From: CAVQEK01 sp964596645
GTDB lineage: Bacteria > Bacteroidota > Bacteroidia > Cytophagales > Cyclobacteriaceae
Reading direction: 5' to 3'
Length of the DNA: 57,160 nucleotides
Assembly: GCA_964596645.1 (NCBI GenBank)
Contig: CAZQVB010000028.1
Coordinates: 1-57,160, forward strand
The position numbers were made by a program, and so were the translations under genes. Below, piece by piece: positions 39,753 to 48,719 of this stretch; the stretch's first letter is position 1; each line of letters begins with the position of its first letter. The notes under the pieces were generated by a model. It made no database searches. It was given only the letters and a program-made list of their open reading frames with translations, and was not told where the DNA came from.

Positions 39753-40388
39753 ATGCCAGTCGTAAAATTAGATAAGATAGGGAGCAATGCCTATTGGTGC
39801 CTTTGGGAAATCACCGAAACGGTGGACGATCTGCGTCGCAAAGTGACGCTGAGTGAGCATGGCAAGGCAGAAATAGAAAGCATTCATCACCCGGTGAAAA
39901 GAAAGGAGGGCCTGGCTGCCCGCATGTGCGTACAGGAAATAATGCTGCTGATCGACAAAAGCTATAAAGGGCTTTATAAAGATGAGTATGACAAGCCCCA
40001 CCTCATTGGGCTGGATTACAATGTGTCACTTGCCCACTCTTTTCCTTTTGCTACGGCCATCGTGCATCGCAAGCTGCCGGTGGGCATCGATATAGAAAAA
40101 CCGGTAGACAAGCTTTTACGCATTTCCAACCGCTTTCTTTCCACAGAAGAACAAGCGGATGCCGGCACCGACCTGAAGAAATTATGTATTTACTGGACGG
40201 CCAAAGAGGCCATTTACAAGCTGAATGGCAAAAATGGACTGAGCTTTCGCCGCGACATCAAAATTTATCCTTTCGACCTTGTACGCCGCGACATCGTGCG
40301 CTCTGAGTTTCTGGCCAACGGACAGACGGTGAAGGTAGCCCTGAACTACCGCGAGCTCAAAGGACACATCATCAGCTATTGCTTTTAG
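39753..40388 (+). CDS. 4'-phosphopantetheinyl transferase superfamily protein
   Basis: The enzyme transfers phosphopantetheine from CoA to a carrier-protein Ser. From ATG 39753 the 211-residue protein shows the Sfp/Gsp two-fold pattern: NVSLAHSFPFATAIVHRKLP then VGIDIEKP (Mg2+ Asp, Glu), and YWTAKEAIYKLNGKNGLSF (W-x-x-K-E-A-x-x-K). It could prime acyl carrier protein or a secondary-metabolite carrier; no NRPS/PKS genes are nearby. The upstream ATG (39711) adds residues that do not belong to the family. Divergent from the WD40 gene, convergent with the SirB1-domain gene. Confidence 0.9.
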   Translation: MPVVKLDKIGSNAYWCLWEITETVDDLRRKVTLSEHGKAEIESIHHPVKRKEGLAARMCVQEIMLLIDKSYKGLYKDEYDKPHLIGLDYNVSLAHSFPFATAIVHRKLPVGIDIEKPVDKLLRISNRFLSTEEQADAGTDLKKLCIYWTAKEAIYKLNGKNGLSFRRDIKIYPFDLVRRDIVRSEFLANGQTVKVALNYRELKGHIISYCF

Positions 40389-40448
40389 CGAAGAAGCAAA
40401 GCGCCAGCACCAAAACCTTTTCCAAAAAATAATCTGTGCGATGTACCG

Positions 40449-41318
40449 CTACGTCACATTCCGGTCGCCCTCGTCGGCACCAATATGACGGATGAGCTGC
40501 TTGATCTCGTCTGACTTGTAGTGATCGCCCACTTTTTCGAAAGAAATGATCAGATTGCGCAGCACGCGCCTTACGATTTCTACATTCTGGCAAGGCTCAA
40601 AGTACATGTCGGCCGCATTGAGGTGTAGCTGCTGAATGTAATTGTCTATGTCCGATCGGGAGAAGATGAGTCCTTTGTTGAAGGCATTGATGTAAAACTG
40701 CAGATTGTGCGTTTTGTACGTACAGATGAATAGGTTTGGCAGGTTTACGCCATAGATGGGCAGTTCCAGCTTTTGGGCGATCAGCAGGTATACCACGCAA
40801 AGCGAAATGGGGTTTCCCTTTTTCGTTTCCAACACCACGTTGATCATGGAGTTGCCGGGAGAGTGAAAGTTTTTGGTATTGGCACGAAAGCCGAGTTTGC
40901 TGAAGATGACATTATTTAAAATTTTCACCTGGTCGAAGGGGTGGATCTCCTTTCGAAACTCCATCCAGGCTTCATAGTAAATCTGCTCTACATCTTGCCG
41001 CAGGGTGGTGAGGTCGATGTCGGGGTACTGATAGGTGGAGACGAGCCACATTCCTTCCAACAGGTCTTGTCCGCCTGCGTCGTGCCAGGTCTTGAGTTTT
41101 TCTTTCAGCAGCTCAAACTGCAGCATGTGGATCAAATCTTCCAGGCGGCGCTGGTGCAAAGGGTTAAAGCTCCTTTCCCACTCATTTTCCAGTAAGGGTA
41201 TTACCTGGTTGCCCAGCGATATGATCTTCTCCTCCACGTGTTTCACAATGTCGCGATCCTCATCGTCGAGCAGCGATACCAGTGCTTTTATTTCCTTATC
41301 GTCAAGCAATTTGTTCAT
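40449..41318 (-). CDS. SirB1/transglutaminase-like domain protein
   Basis: The 289-residue protein carries the SirB1 N-terminal domain, a transglutaminase-like fold. Its core reads ILNNVIFSKLGFRANTKNFH, SPGNSMINVVLETKKGNPIS and LCVVYLLIAQKLELPIYGVN, with the usual KGNPIxL block at about residues 165-190. The N-terminal helical part (MNKLLDDKEIKALVSLLDDE) has a HEAT-like flavour. Family function is unknown; it includes proteins next to tetratricopeptide domains. Neither a catalytic Cys-His-Asp triad nor its absence can be decided by eye. Confidence 0.8.
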   Translation of the reverse strand: MNKLLDDKEIKALVSLLDDEDRDIVKHVEEKIISLGNQVIPLLENEWERSFNPLHQRRLEDLIHMLQFELLKEKLKTWHDAGGQDLLEGMWLVSTYQYPDIDLTTLRQDVEQIYYEAWMEFRKEIHPFDQVKILNNVIFSKLGFRANTKNFHSPGNSMINVVLETKKGNPISLCVVYLLIAQKLELPIYGVNLPNLFICTYKTHNLQFYINAFNKGLIFSRSDIDNYIQQLHLNAADMYFEPCQNVEIVRRVLRNLIISFEKVGDHYKSDEIKQLIRHIGADEGDRNVT

Positions 41319-41418
41319 TCGGCAACCTTACAATCACAACCAAAAATACAGCTCGATGCCGTCTGTAAATATGACGAACATCAAACTATGGCAAATAACA
41401 CCTGAAACTCGGCGATGG

Positions 41419-42345
41419 TTAGTCTTTGCGGCCGAAAAGTGAAAAATGCACGTAGCGATTGGGGTTTTCCTGCAAGTCGAGCAGCAGCTGGTCCAGGTCG
41501 CGTGTGGTTTGTTTTAGATAGAAGTAGAGCGAATCGTCGTGAATCAATTTGCCCATAGTGCCTTCGCCAGCACTGATGGTCGCCAGGTTGGCGTTGAGGT
41601 TGTCGAAGGTGAGCTGTGCTTTTTGCAGTGTCTGGTTTAGTTCCAGCACGGTGAGGCTGTCCGCTACCTGGTTCATCTTAGCCAGTATGGGTTGTACCTG
41701 GGCCAGGGTAGCCGATAGCTGTTGTGAGTTTTGCGACAAATTGCCGAGGGTCGCTTTCACCTCTGCAGATATGGCCGGTAGTTCCGTTCTGAGTGTTCCG
41801 GATACTTCCACAAGATTTTGCATGGTAGCGTTGATGCGCCCGCTGTTGTTGGCAAGATTTTCCAAGATCAAGTTCACTCGACCGATCGTGACGCCAATAT
41901 CGTCGGCCATGGGTTCTGCACTTTCTTTTAAAAATTCTGATATACCGGGTGCCACTTCGGCGTGAAGTGTGTCGCCATCCTGGTACACGCTCGTTGTCGC
42001 ATTGTTGAGGAAAAGCTCAATGGCCTTGCCGCCGAGGAAGCCTTCGCTGATCAGCACTGCTTTGGAGTTGAGCGGTATTTTTATCTCGCTGTCCACGTGT
42101 ATTTCTACCAACACCTGATTGCTGCGCTGCTGCAGCAGGCGGATGTCGCTCACCCTGCCTACGCTTAGCCCATTGATGATGACCGGATTGGATACCGTAA
42201 GCTTGTCGATGTTGTTGTAGATGCCGTAGTAGGTATTGACTCTTGAGAGGAAATCATTGCCTTTCAGATAGCTAAAGCCAAAGTACAGCACAGTGAGTGA
42301 TATGATGGCCAACAATCCTACCTTAAATTCTTTAGAAACACGCAC
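41419..42345 (-). CDS. MCE/MlaD-family substrate-binding protein
   Basis: The 308-residue protein is anchored by an N-terminal helix (LLAIISLTVLYFGFSYL, about residues 10-26) and has one MCE/MlaD domain. The YYGIYNNIDKLTVSNPVIIN stretch with GLSVGRVSDIRLL and VLISEGFLGGKAIELFL marks residues ~38-115. A long coiled or helical region follows (about 130-270), with repeated NLSQNSQQLSATLAQV-type heptads. MlaD hexamers pass phospholipids between inner and outer membranes. The MlaE and MlaF partners are not in the window. It is the second gene of an amidase-MCE operon, starting 11 bases after the amidase stop. Confidence 0.9.
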   Translation of the reverse strand: MRVSKEFKVGLLAIISLTVLYFGFSYLKGNDFLSRVNTYYGIYNNIDKLTVSNPVIINGLSVGRVSDIRLLQQRSNQVLVEIHVDSEIKIPLNSKAVLISEGFLGGKAIELFLNNATTSVYQDGDTLHAEVAPGISEFLKESAEPMADDIGVTIGRVNLILENLANNSGRINATMQNLVEVSGTLRTELPAISAEVKATLGNLSQNSQQLSATLAQVQPILAKMNQVADSLTVLELNQTLQKAQLTFDNLNANLATISAGEGTMGKLIHDDSLYFYLKQTTRDLDQLLLDLQENPNRYVHFSLFGRKD

Positions 42346-42356
42346 GCGGTATCAGT

Positions 42357-43142
42357 TTAGTTGTATGATTCAATTTCGGTTTTATAATCACGAAAAGCAC
42401 GAAAAATGCCTGACGCAATATACGTCTGTCCGAGCGGATCGTTGAGATATTTTTCTTCTGTGGGGTTGCTCAGGTAGCCCACCTCCACCAGTACGCTGGG
42501 CATGGAGGTGCGGTAGAGCACCCAAAAACCTGCCTGGCGCACACCGCGGCTTCTTCTGCCCACACGGTCGCCAAACTGATGTTCAATTTTATCGGCAAGA
42601 TTAAGGCTGTTTTCCAGATAGGCGCTTTGATAAAGCGAAAAAAGAATATACGACTCGGGCTTGGTGGGGTCGAAGCCTTCGTACACTTCCTGATCGTTTT
42701 CCATCAATATGGCGCTGTTCTCTCGCTTGGCCACATCGAAGTTGGCATCGGAGGTGTGCAGCCCCATCACATAAGTTTCTGTGCCATAAATTTTTTCCTG
42801 ATTGCTGGGCACCGCGTTGCAGTGCACAGAGATAAATACATCGGCGCCATTTTTGTTGGCCTTCTGCGCGCGCTGCTCCAGTTCTATGAATTCGTCGGTA
42901 GAGCGCGTGTAGATCACTTCCACATCTTTCAGGTACTTTTTTATGGTCTCGCCCGTTTCCAGTGCGATCTTCAGCGCCACATGTTTCTCTTTGGAAAATG
43001 CACCAATAGTCCCCGAATCTTTGCCTCCATGCCCGGCATCTATCACGACTTTGTTAATTTTGAGGTCGCGTTTTTCTACCGGCGTAAAGGAGCAAAGAAT
43101 GGCTGTAAACGTGAGGGCAATTGTAAAAAGATTATTTTTCAC
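42357..43142 (-). CDS. N-acetylmuramoyl-L-alanine amidase (Amidase_3)
   Basis: The exported zinc amidase cleaves the MurNAc-L-Ala bond of peptidoglycan. The domain shows VVIDAGHGGKDSGTIG (Zn His), FSKEKHVALKIALE (Zn Glu), VFISVHCNAVPSN (second His) and PSVLVEVGYLSNPTEEKYL (catalytic Glu). A signal segment KNNLFTIALTFTAILCSFTP precedes the domain. GTG 43142-43140 starts exactly at that signal and gives a 262-residue protein. Longer frames up to 43277 would run into the lptD coding region on the other strand, so GTG 43142 is preferred. lptD is divergent, 76 bases away. Confidence 0.9.
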   Translation of the reverse strand: MKNNLFTIALTFTAILCSFTPVEKRDLKINKVVIDAGHGGKDSGTIGAFSKEKHVALKIALETGETIKKYLKDVEVIYTRSTDEFIELEQRAQKANKNGADVFISVHCNAVPSNQEKIYGTETYVMGLHTSDANFDVAKRENSAILMENDQEVYEGFDPTKPESYILFSLYQSAYLENSLNLADKIEHQFGDRVGRRSRGVRQAGFWVLYRTSMPSVLVEVGYLSNPTEEKYLNDPLGQTYIASGIFRAFRDYKTEIESYN

Positions 43143-43218
43143 AATATTGCGATTGATTTGTAGAAACAGGCATTTTGCCCGTAAAAATGGCAATTTTTCT
43201 CTAAAACTGAAAAACCCT

Positions 43219-45923
43219 TTGATTATTTTGAGACCGCTCCTTTTTTGTATACTGGGGGTTTTTTTCTTTTCAGTCACTTATGGTCAATCCAACCAAAATA
43301 CTACGGAGGGCAGCTTCACCGGCGGCGACATAAACATAGTGGGCCAGCCAACCGACACTTTGCTGCAAAGTGCTGACACTACACAGGTAGCAGCCGATTC
43401 TTTGGTGCAGCAAGATGATGGCGACATTGAAACGACCATTCTCTACTCAGCCCAAGACTCCATAGTGATGGAGGTGCCTCGGCAAATAGTGCAACTATAC
43501 GGCGAGGCGCAGATTACCTATGGCGACATTGAACTCAATGCGGCATTTATTGAGATCAACTATGCGACCAGGATCATCACGGCGCGGGGCGTCACTGACT
43601 CACTGGGCAATGACGTAGGCCGGCCGGTTTTTCGCGATGGCGACGAAACCTTTGAGACCGACGACATGAAATATAATTTCGAAACTCGTCGGGCCATCAT
43701 CGATGGTGTGGTTACGCAACAAGGGGAGGCATACATGCACGGCGAAAGGGTGTACAAAAATCAATTGGACGAGCTGTATATCGCCGATGCGCAGTACACG
43801 ACCTGTAATCTTGCCGATCCTCATTTTCATATACAGTCGAAAAAGCTGATAGTGATACCGGACAAAAAAGTGGTGTCGGGTCCGTTCAATTTTTATGTAA
43901 AAGACATACCCACGCCCATTGGTTTTCCTTTTGGCATGTTTCCCGTACCGCAAAACAAAGCCTCCGGCATACTGGTGCCGTCTTACGGCGAAGAGCGCCG
44001 CCGGGNNNNNNNNNNTTTTTCCTCAAAAATGGCGGTTATTACTTTGTGCTGAACGACTATATAGACCTGCAACTGATGGGCGAGCTGTACTCGCGGGGCA
44101 GTTGGGGGCTCAATGTGGCCTCCAGCTACAACAAGCGCTACGCCTACAATGGCCGCTTCAACATGCGCTACAACAACCAGATATCGGAGCGCGAAGGCGA
44201 CTCAACCATCGTTAAGGATTTTTGGATCAACTGGAGCCACTCCCCCCAGTCTACCGGATCGTCCAGATTTTCGGCTTCGGTGAACTTCGGCACATCCTCT
44301 TACAATCAAAACAACCCCACGGCCGATTTGCGCAATACGCTGAATCAGGATTTCAACTCCAGCGTTTCTTATTCTCAAGTGTTCAAAGGCACACCCTTCA
44401 ACCTGTCGGCCAGCAGCCGCCTGCAGCAAAACGTGAATACCGGCATCTTCAACATGCAGTTGCCCGAACTTGCGCTGAACATGAACCGGATTTACCCTTT
44501 CAAATTCGGACGAAAATCATCCAATAACCCACTTCAGAAAGTCTCCTTTTCCTGGAACATGAATGCCACCAACCGCATCACCAATCAGCTGCCGCGCGAG
44601 CCCAGCTTCGATGTGGCCAACTTCGATGGCACCAAGCAGGACACAGTGGGCCTTTTTGAAGACTTTAGCGCCTTGCTCACCAGAGGGCAGAATGGCATAC
44701 GGCACAGAATACCGGTGTCTACCAGCATGAATATATTCAAGTACATATCGCTTTCACCCTCCTTCAATTATGATGAACTGTGGTATTTCAAGGAATTGAG
44801 CTACCAGTGGGACGACGCGGTCAACGCCGTGCAGGTAGATACACTCACCGGTTTTAGCCGGGCCTACTCCTACAGCGGCTCGCTATCGCTCAACACCCGT
44901 ATGTATGGCACGAAGTACTTCAGAAAAGACGCCAAGATACAGGCCATTCGCCATGTGCTGATCCCTACGGCAGGCATGAGTTTCAGCCCCGATTTTGCCG
45001 ATGAGCGCTATGGCTACTATCAGAACGTGCAGATCGATAGTCTGGGCAACACCCGCCGGCTATCGAAATATGAAAATTTCGTGTATGGTACACCCTCCGC
45101 CGGTGAGAGTGCCAGTGCCTTCTTTTCGCTTTCCAACAACTTTGAAATGAAGGTGAAATCGAAAAGTGATACCACCGACGAGGCCCGGAAAGTGGTGATC
45201 CTCGACAACCTATCGGTGAGCAGCAGTTACAACTTTCTGGCAGATTCATTCCAACTGGCCGACATTACCTTCTCGGCCCGCACACGGCTGTTCAAAAATA
45301 AACTGAACGTAAACTTTGGGGCCACCGTAGACCCATACATCTACCAGCTCGACAGCACGTACTTCCGCGGGGGCGACACGCGCGTGGCGCAGAGGCAGCG
45401 CAGCATATATGCCTGGAATGCAGGCCAGGGGCTGGGTCAGCTCACGCGCGCCAACCTGGCGCTCAGCATGAGCCTGAACCCCAAAGTACGAGAGAAGGAG
45501 ATAGAAGAACGCGAGCAAACGCAAAACCTGACGCCCGAGGAGGAGCTGCAACTGGAATTTATCAGGAACAATCCGGAGCTGTACGTAGACTTTGACATAC
45601 CCTGGGACCTGCGGATCAACTACAACATCAACTACAACAAACGCGGCTACGATGAGGCCACCATCACCCAGGCGGTACAATTCAGCGGCAGCGTTACGTT
45701 TACGGAAAAGTGGAATATGAGCTTTAGCTCGGGCTTCGATTTACAGAACCAGGAGTTTACACAAACCAATTTCAACATCACGCGCGACTTGCATTGCTGG
45801 CAAATGAATTTCTCGTGGACGCCCTTTGGCCGCTATGAATCGTACTTTCTCACCATCAATGCCAAGTCTGCCCTTTTGCAGGATTTGAAGGTAAACAAGC
45901 AGCGCAGCTGGTGGGACAACTGA
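43219..45923 (+). CDS. lptD: LPS-assembly protein LptD homologue (assembly gap inside)
   Basis: The outer-membrane translocon for lipopolysaccharide, Bacteroidota type. A signal peptide (LRPLLFCILGVFFFSVTYGQ) is followed by the OstA-like beta-taco domain (about residues 60-260, with REIVQLYGEA-like YGEAQITYGDIELNAAFIEI and DIPTPIGFPFGMFPVPQNKA). The large C-terminal barrel contains ALNMNRIYPFKFGRK and MNFSWTPFGRYESYFLTIN. Ten N at 44006-44015 fall just before FLKNGGYYFVLNDYIDLQLM. The frames on the two sides differ; the usual family sequence around this point suggests that very few bases are really missing. TTG 43219 is the apparent start, at the signal peptide. Upstream ATG frames would overlap the amidase gene by more than 200 bases. 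Confidence 0.9.
44006..44015. other. Assembly gap (10 N)
   Basis: Ten N within lptD, after a GC-rich CGCCGCCGGG stretch. The same length as the other gap shows it is a placeholder. Confidence 0.98.
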
Positions 45924-46021
45924 CCTCTGAGGTGAATTGGCACGACTAGAGTCGGCCGCCTTCTTCCAATCATTTGTGCCAAAAAGGGCATAAAAACTTA
46001 CAGATCAGCCACTTTGCCTAC

Positions 46022-46053
46022 TTTGGTATATCCTGAAGTTCACTTTATATTTG
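46022..46053 (+). promoter_or_regulatory. Bacteroidota-type promoter
   Basis: TTTG at 46022-46025, a 20-base spacer and TATATTTG at 46046-46053 match TTTG-N19-TAnnTTTG. It lies 39 bases before the DUF6089-type barrel gene. Confidence 0.7.
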
Positions 46054-46092
46054 CTTCTTTCCCATATTGGGCAGGAGTTCAAATAAATAAAT

Positions 46093-47232
46093 ATGATGGC
46101 ATTGGGAAACCGGTTTGGCGCAGCAAACAGATATCATACGAAGCGCCTTTTGCAGTTGTGCTTTCTGCTGCTTTTCATGGGTATATTGGCCTGTCCTACA
46201 GAGGCGCAGGCGCAGCGAAGAAGTAAGGGTTACCTCAAAAAGAAGAACAGGCAGATATCGCGCTACCGGGGTGGCTCCATCCACTTCTCTAAAGAAAAGC
46301 GCTATCTGGCCGTTGGTGGCAGCCTGGATGCGCTCAATTACTTTGGCGATATAGCGCCAAAATCGAGCATTGCCAGTACCAAGCTCACCTTTATCCGGCC
46401 CGGCATTGGTTTGCACGCCAACATCAGATATTCACCAAACCTCATGTTTCGCGGTAGTTTTTCGTGGGGGCGTATTCGCTCCGACGATTTTGTGGTGGCC
46501 GACCCGTATGGCGAAGACAGTCGCTTTCGCTATGTGCGCAACCTGCACTTCCGCAACGACATAAAAGAGTTGATGGTAGGAGCTTCGTGGGATTTCTTTG
46601 GCAACCATGGCACATTTCTCAATCGCGTGTCATTTACACCCTACGTGTGGGCGGGCATAGCCGGCTTTCACCACAACCCACGGGCAAAGGCGCCTGAATT
46701 GGGAAAAAACGGCGAAGTGCTGGATGAAGCCGGTGAGTGGGTGGCACTGCGTCCCTTAGGCACCGAAGGGCAATTCAGCGAGTTTTACGACATAAAACCA
46801 TATTCCAATTTTCAAGTATCTATACCCCTGGGCCTGGGCATTCGAACACGGATCGACAAGCGCTGGGATTTCGAATTTGAAGTCGGTTACAGGTACTTAT
46901 TCACAGACTACCTGGACGACGTGAGCGAGCATTTTGTAGACCTGGGTGCGCTGGACAGCCCACTCGCCCGTGCCATGTCGGACCGGTCGCGTGAGCCGGT
47001 GGCAGCCGTTTCGGGCGATGAGCGCGATTTTGAGGCCATCGGTGTTGTGACACGACCCATCACCTATACTTCCAAATACGATGGCCAGGAATATACCACC
47101 ATGGCCGGCTATGGCCACGAGCACCCCGACAACAACCGCGGCTTTGCCTCTGAAAACGATATTTATATAGTCACCAGTTTTAAGCTTACCTACATTCTTA
47201 CCGGAAGCTTCAGAAGGGCAAAGTTCCGCTAG
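46093..47232 (+). CDS. Outer-membrane barrel protein (DUF6089-like)
   Basis: The 379-residue protein has a signal peptide (LLQLCFLLLFMGILACPTEA) and a basic QRRSKGYLKKKNRQI stretch. A barrel with KRYLAVGGSLDALNYFGDIA, RPGIGLHANIRYSPNLMFRG, DIKELMVGASWDFFG, VPLGLG-like VSIPLGLGIRTRIDKRW and VGYRYLFTDYLDDVSEHFVD follows. The YLFTDYLDDVS signature is typical for the DUF6089 family, which often lies near cell-envelope genes in Bacteroidota. No ligand is known. It is followed 26 bases later by the SPOR-OmpA gene, with which it should form an operon. Confidence 0.85.
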   Translation: MMALGNRFGAANRYHTKRLLQLCFLLLFMGILACPTEAQAQRRSKGYLKKKNRQISRYRGGSIHFSKEKRYLAVGGSLDALNYFGDIAPKSSIASTKLTFIRPGIGLHANIRYSPNLMFRGSFSWGRIRSDDFVVADPYGEDSRFRYVRNLHFRNDIKELMVGASWDFFGNHGTFLNRVSFTPYVWAGIAGFHHNPRAKAPELGKNGEVLDEAGEWVALRPLGTEGQFSEFYDIKPYSNFQVSIPLGLGIRTRIDKRWDFEFEVGYRYLFTDYLDDVSEHFVDLGALDSPLARAMSDRSREPVAAVSGDERDFEAIGVVTRPITYTSKYDGQEYTTMAGYGHEHPDNNRGFASENDIYIVTSFKLTYILTGSFRRAKFR

Positions 47233-47258
47233 CCATTTTTTCTACACACCCTACCGCC

Positions 47259-48536
47259 ATGAAAATGAAATCTTGTTTTTTTACCACCCATTTCACGCCA
47301 GGAGCGTGGATATTGTTTATTGTGTTTTTCTTGATGGAGGCACACTGCGTGCTCGCCCGGGGTGCTCAGGCGCCCGTGTTGGAGCGCGGTATGTACGTGA
47401 TTGTGGGGGTGTTCAAGCAGCAAAGCAATGCAGATCGCTTTGCAGAACTGGCCGGCACACGCGGCATTTCCCCATCGGTAGGCCTCAGGCGCAGCAACGG
47501 CATGTACTACGTGTACGCGTACAGCACGCAAGACGACCTGGCTGCTGCCAGGGCTATGCGCAGCAAATTACGCGCGGGAGCCTTTCGCGATGCCTGGATA
47601 CTCTACATCGATATGCCGGTGCCACAGGAGGAGCAACAGCAGCAGCAGGAAGACGATGAATTTCAGGAGTTGCGCGATGTTTCTTCCGGCTTGCCACCTG
47701 CCAGGGTGAATGGCAACGGCAACATGAACAAGTCTGCCCAGCCTGCCGCGCCAGCCAGGGTTGTGGAGGTACAGGCCATTGAAGAAGTTGTGGCCAAAGA
47801 GGCAGCTACCCCTGATGTCAATGCCTTTCCTTTTGTCTTCAACGTGATCAATGCCACCACGCTGAAGGAGGTGCCTGGCTATGTGGGCATAGTGGATGCG
47901 GCAAGAAATAAAGTGATTCAAAGTGTGTCCACCAATGATGAAGTGATGGTGGAGGCGCCCGGCACGGCCACCAACAAGGTGCTGGCCATATGCGATATCT
48001 TCGGTTATGTAAAGCAGCAGGTGGAGTTTGATGTGACCAATCCGCTCTCTTCGGCCGATGCTGCCATGATGAACAAGGAGGGCGAAACGACTCAGGTTTT
48101 TTTTGAGCTGGCCCGGCACAATGTAGGCGAGGTGCTCACCATGTACAATGTGTACTTTTATAATGATGCCGCCATCATGAAGCCCGAATCGATTTTTGAG
48201 CTCAACAGCTTGCTGAGTATGCTGCAGGAAAATGACGAGTTAGTGATTAAAATTCATGGCCATACCAACGGAAGCGCCGCCGGCAAGATCATTTCGCTGA
48301 AAGACGACGACACCAACTTTTTTGAAGTCACCGCCAACAACAAGGAAGGCTTTGGCTCCGCCAAGGATCTGTCCAAGTCGCGTGCTGAGGCCATTAAGCG
48401 CTGGCTGGTGGAGAAGGGCATCGACGAGAAGCGCATGGAGCTGAAGGGCTGGGGCGGCAAACAAATGATATATAACAAAGGAGATGAAATGGCCGGTCGC
48501 AACGTGCGTGTGGAGATTGAGTTGCTGAAAGGGTAA
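47259..48536 (+). CDS. SPOR-OmpA envelope protein
   Basis: The 425-residue exported protein combines two peptidoglycan-binding modules. After the signal segment (WILFIVFFLMEAHCVLA), residues ~48-115 form a SPOR-like domain (GMYVIVGVFKQQSNADRFAE then YYVYAYSTQDDL). A Gln-rich linker (QEEQQQQQEDDE) and a beta-sandwich middle part follow. The C-terminal OmpA/MotB domain has NVYFYNDAAIMKPES, ELVIKIHGHTNG, SKSRAEAIKRWLVEKGIDEK and AGRNVRVEIELLKG. SPOR binds denuded glycan at division sites and OmpA-C binds intact peptidoglycan. The gene is the last of its operon; no plus-strand terminator with a T run follows, although the hairpin near 48690 could serve both directions. Confidence 0.88.
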   Translation: MKMKSCFFTTHFTPGAWILFIVFFLMEAHCVLARGAQAPVLERGMYVIVGVFKQQSNADRFAELAGTRGISPSVGLRRSNGMYYVYAYSTQDDLAAARAMRSKLRAGAFRDAWILYIDMPVPQEEQQQQQEDDEFQELRDVSSGLPPARVNGNGNMNKSAQPAAPARVVEVQAIEEVVAKEAATPDVNAFPFVFNVINATTLKEVPGYVGIVDAARNKVIQSVSTNDEVMVEAPGTATNKVLAICDIFGYVKQQVEFDVTNPLSSADAAMMNKEGETTQVFFELARHNVGEVLTMYNVYFYNDAAIMKPESIFELNSLLSMLQENDELVIKIHGHTNGSAAGKIISLKDDDTNFFEVTANNKEGFGSAKDLSKSRAEAIKRWLVEKGIDEKRMELKGWGGKQMIYNKGDEMAGRNVRVEIELLKG

Positions 48537-48670
48537 TGGCTAAAATCGTTTGGTAATTGATGAAAATGGCGTTTTTAACCCTCAGGCCATTTCCAAAATC
48601 TCCGAGACAATGTGAGCTGAGCTGAAGAATATACCGCTTAAGGGCTTGGTCAATTGAACGGTAATGATGA

Positions 48671-48707
48671 AAAAGGGCGCAAACAGGCTTATTGCCCGTT
48701 TGCGCCC
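48671..48707 (-). terminator. Terminator after the VWA gene
   Basis: GGGCGCAAACAGGC and GCCCGTTTGCGCCC form a 14-bp stem with one mismatch and a five-base loop, followed on the minus strand by five T. It lies 12 bases after the VWA gene stop. It may also stop transcription from the SPOR-OmpA gene. Confidence 0.85.
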
Positions 48708-48719
48708 TGAGCAAGTCAC

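Noticed and set aside
43219..45923. LptD as a split or frameshifted pseudogene
   Set aside because: The frame change coincides with the N gap, and both halves are intact and match one protein.
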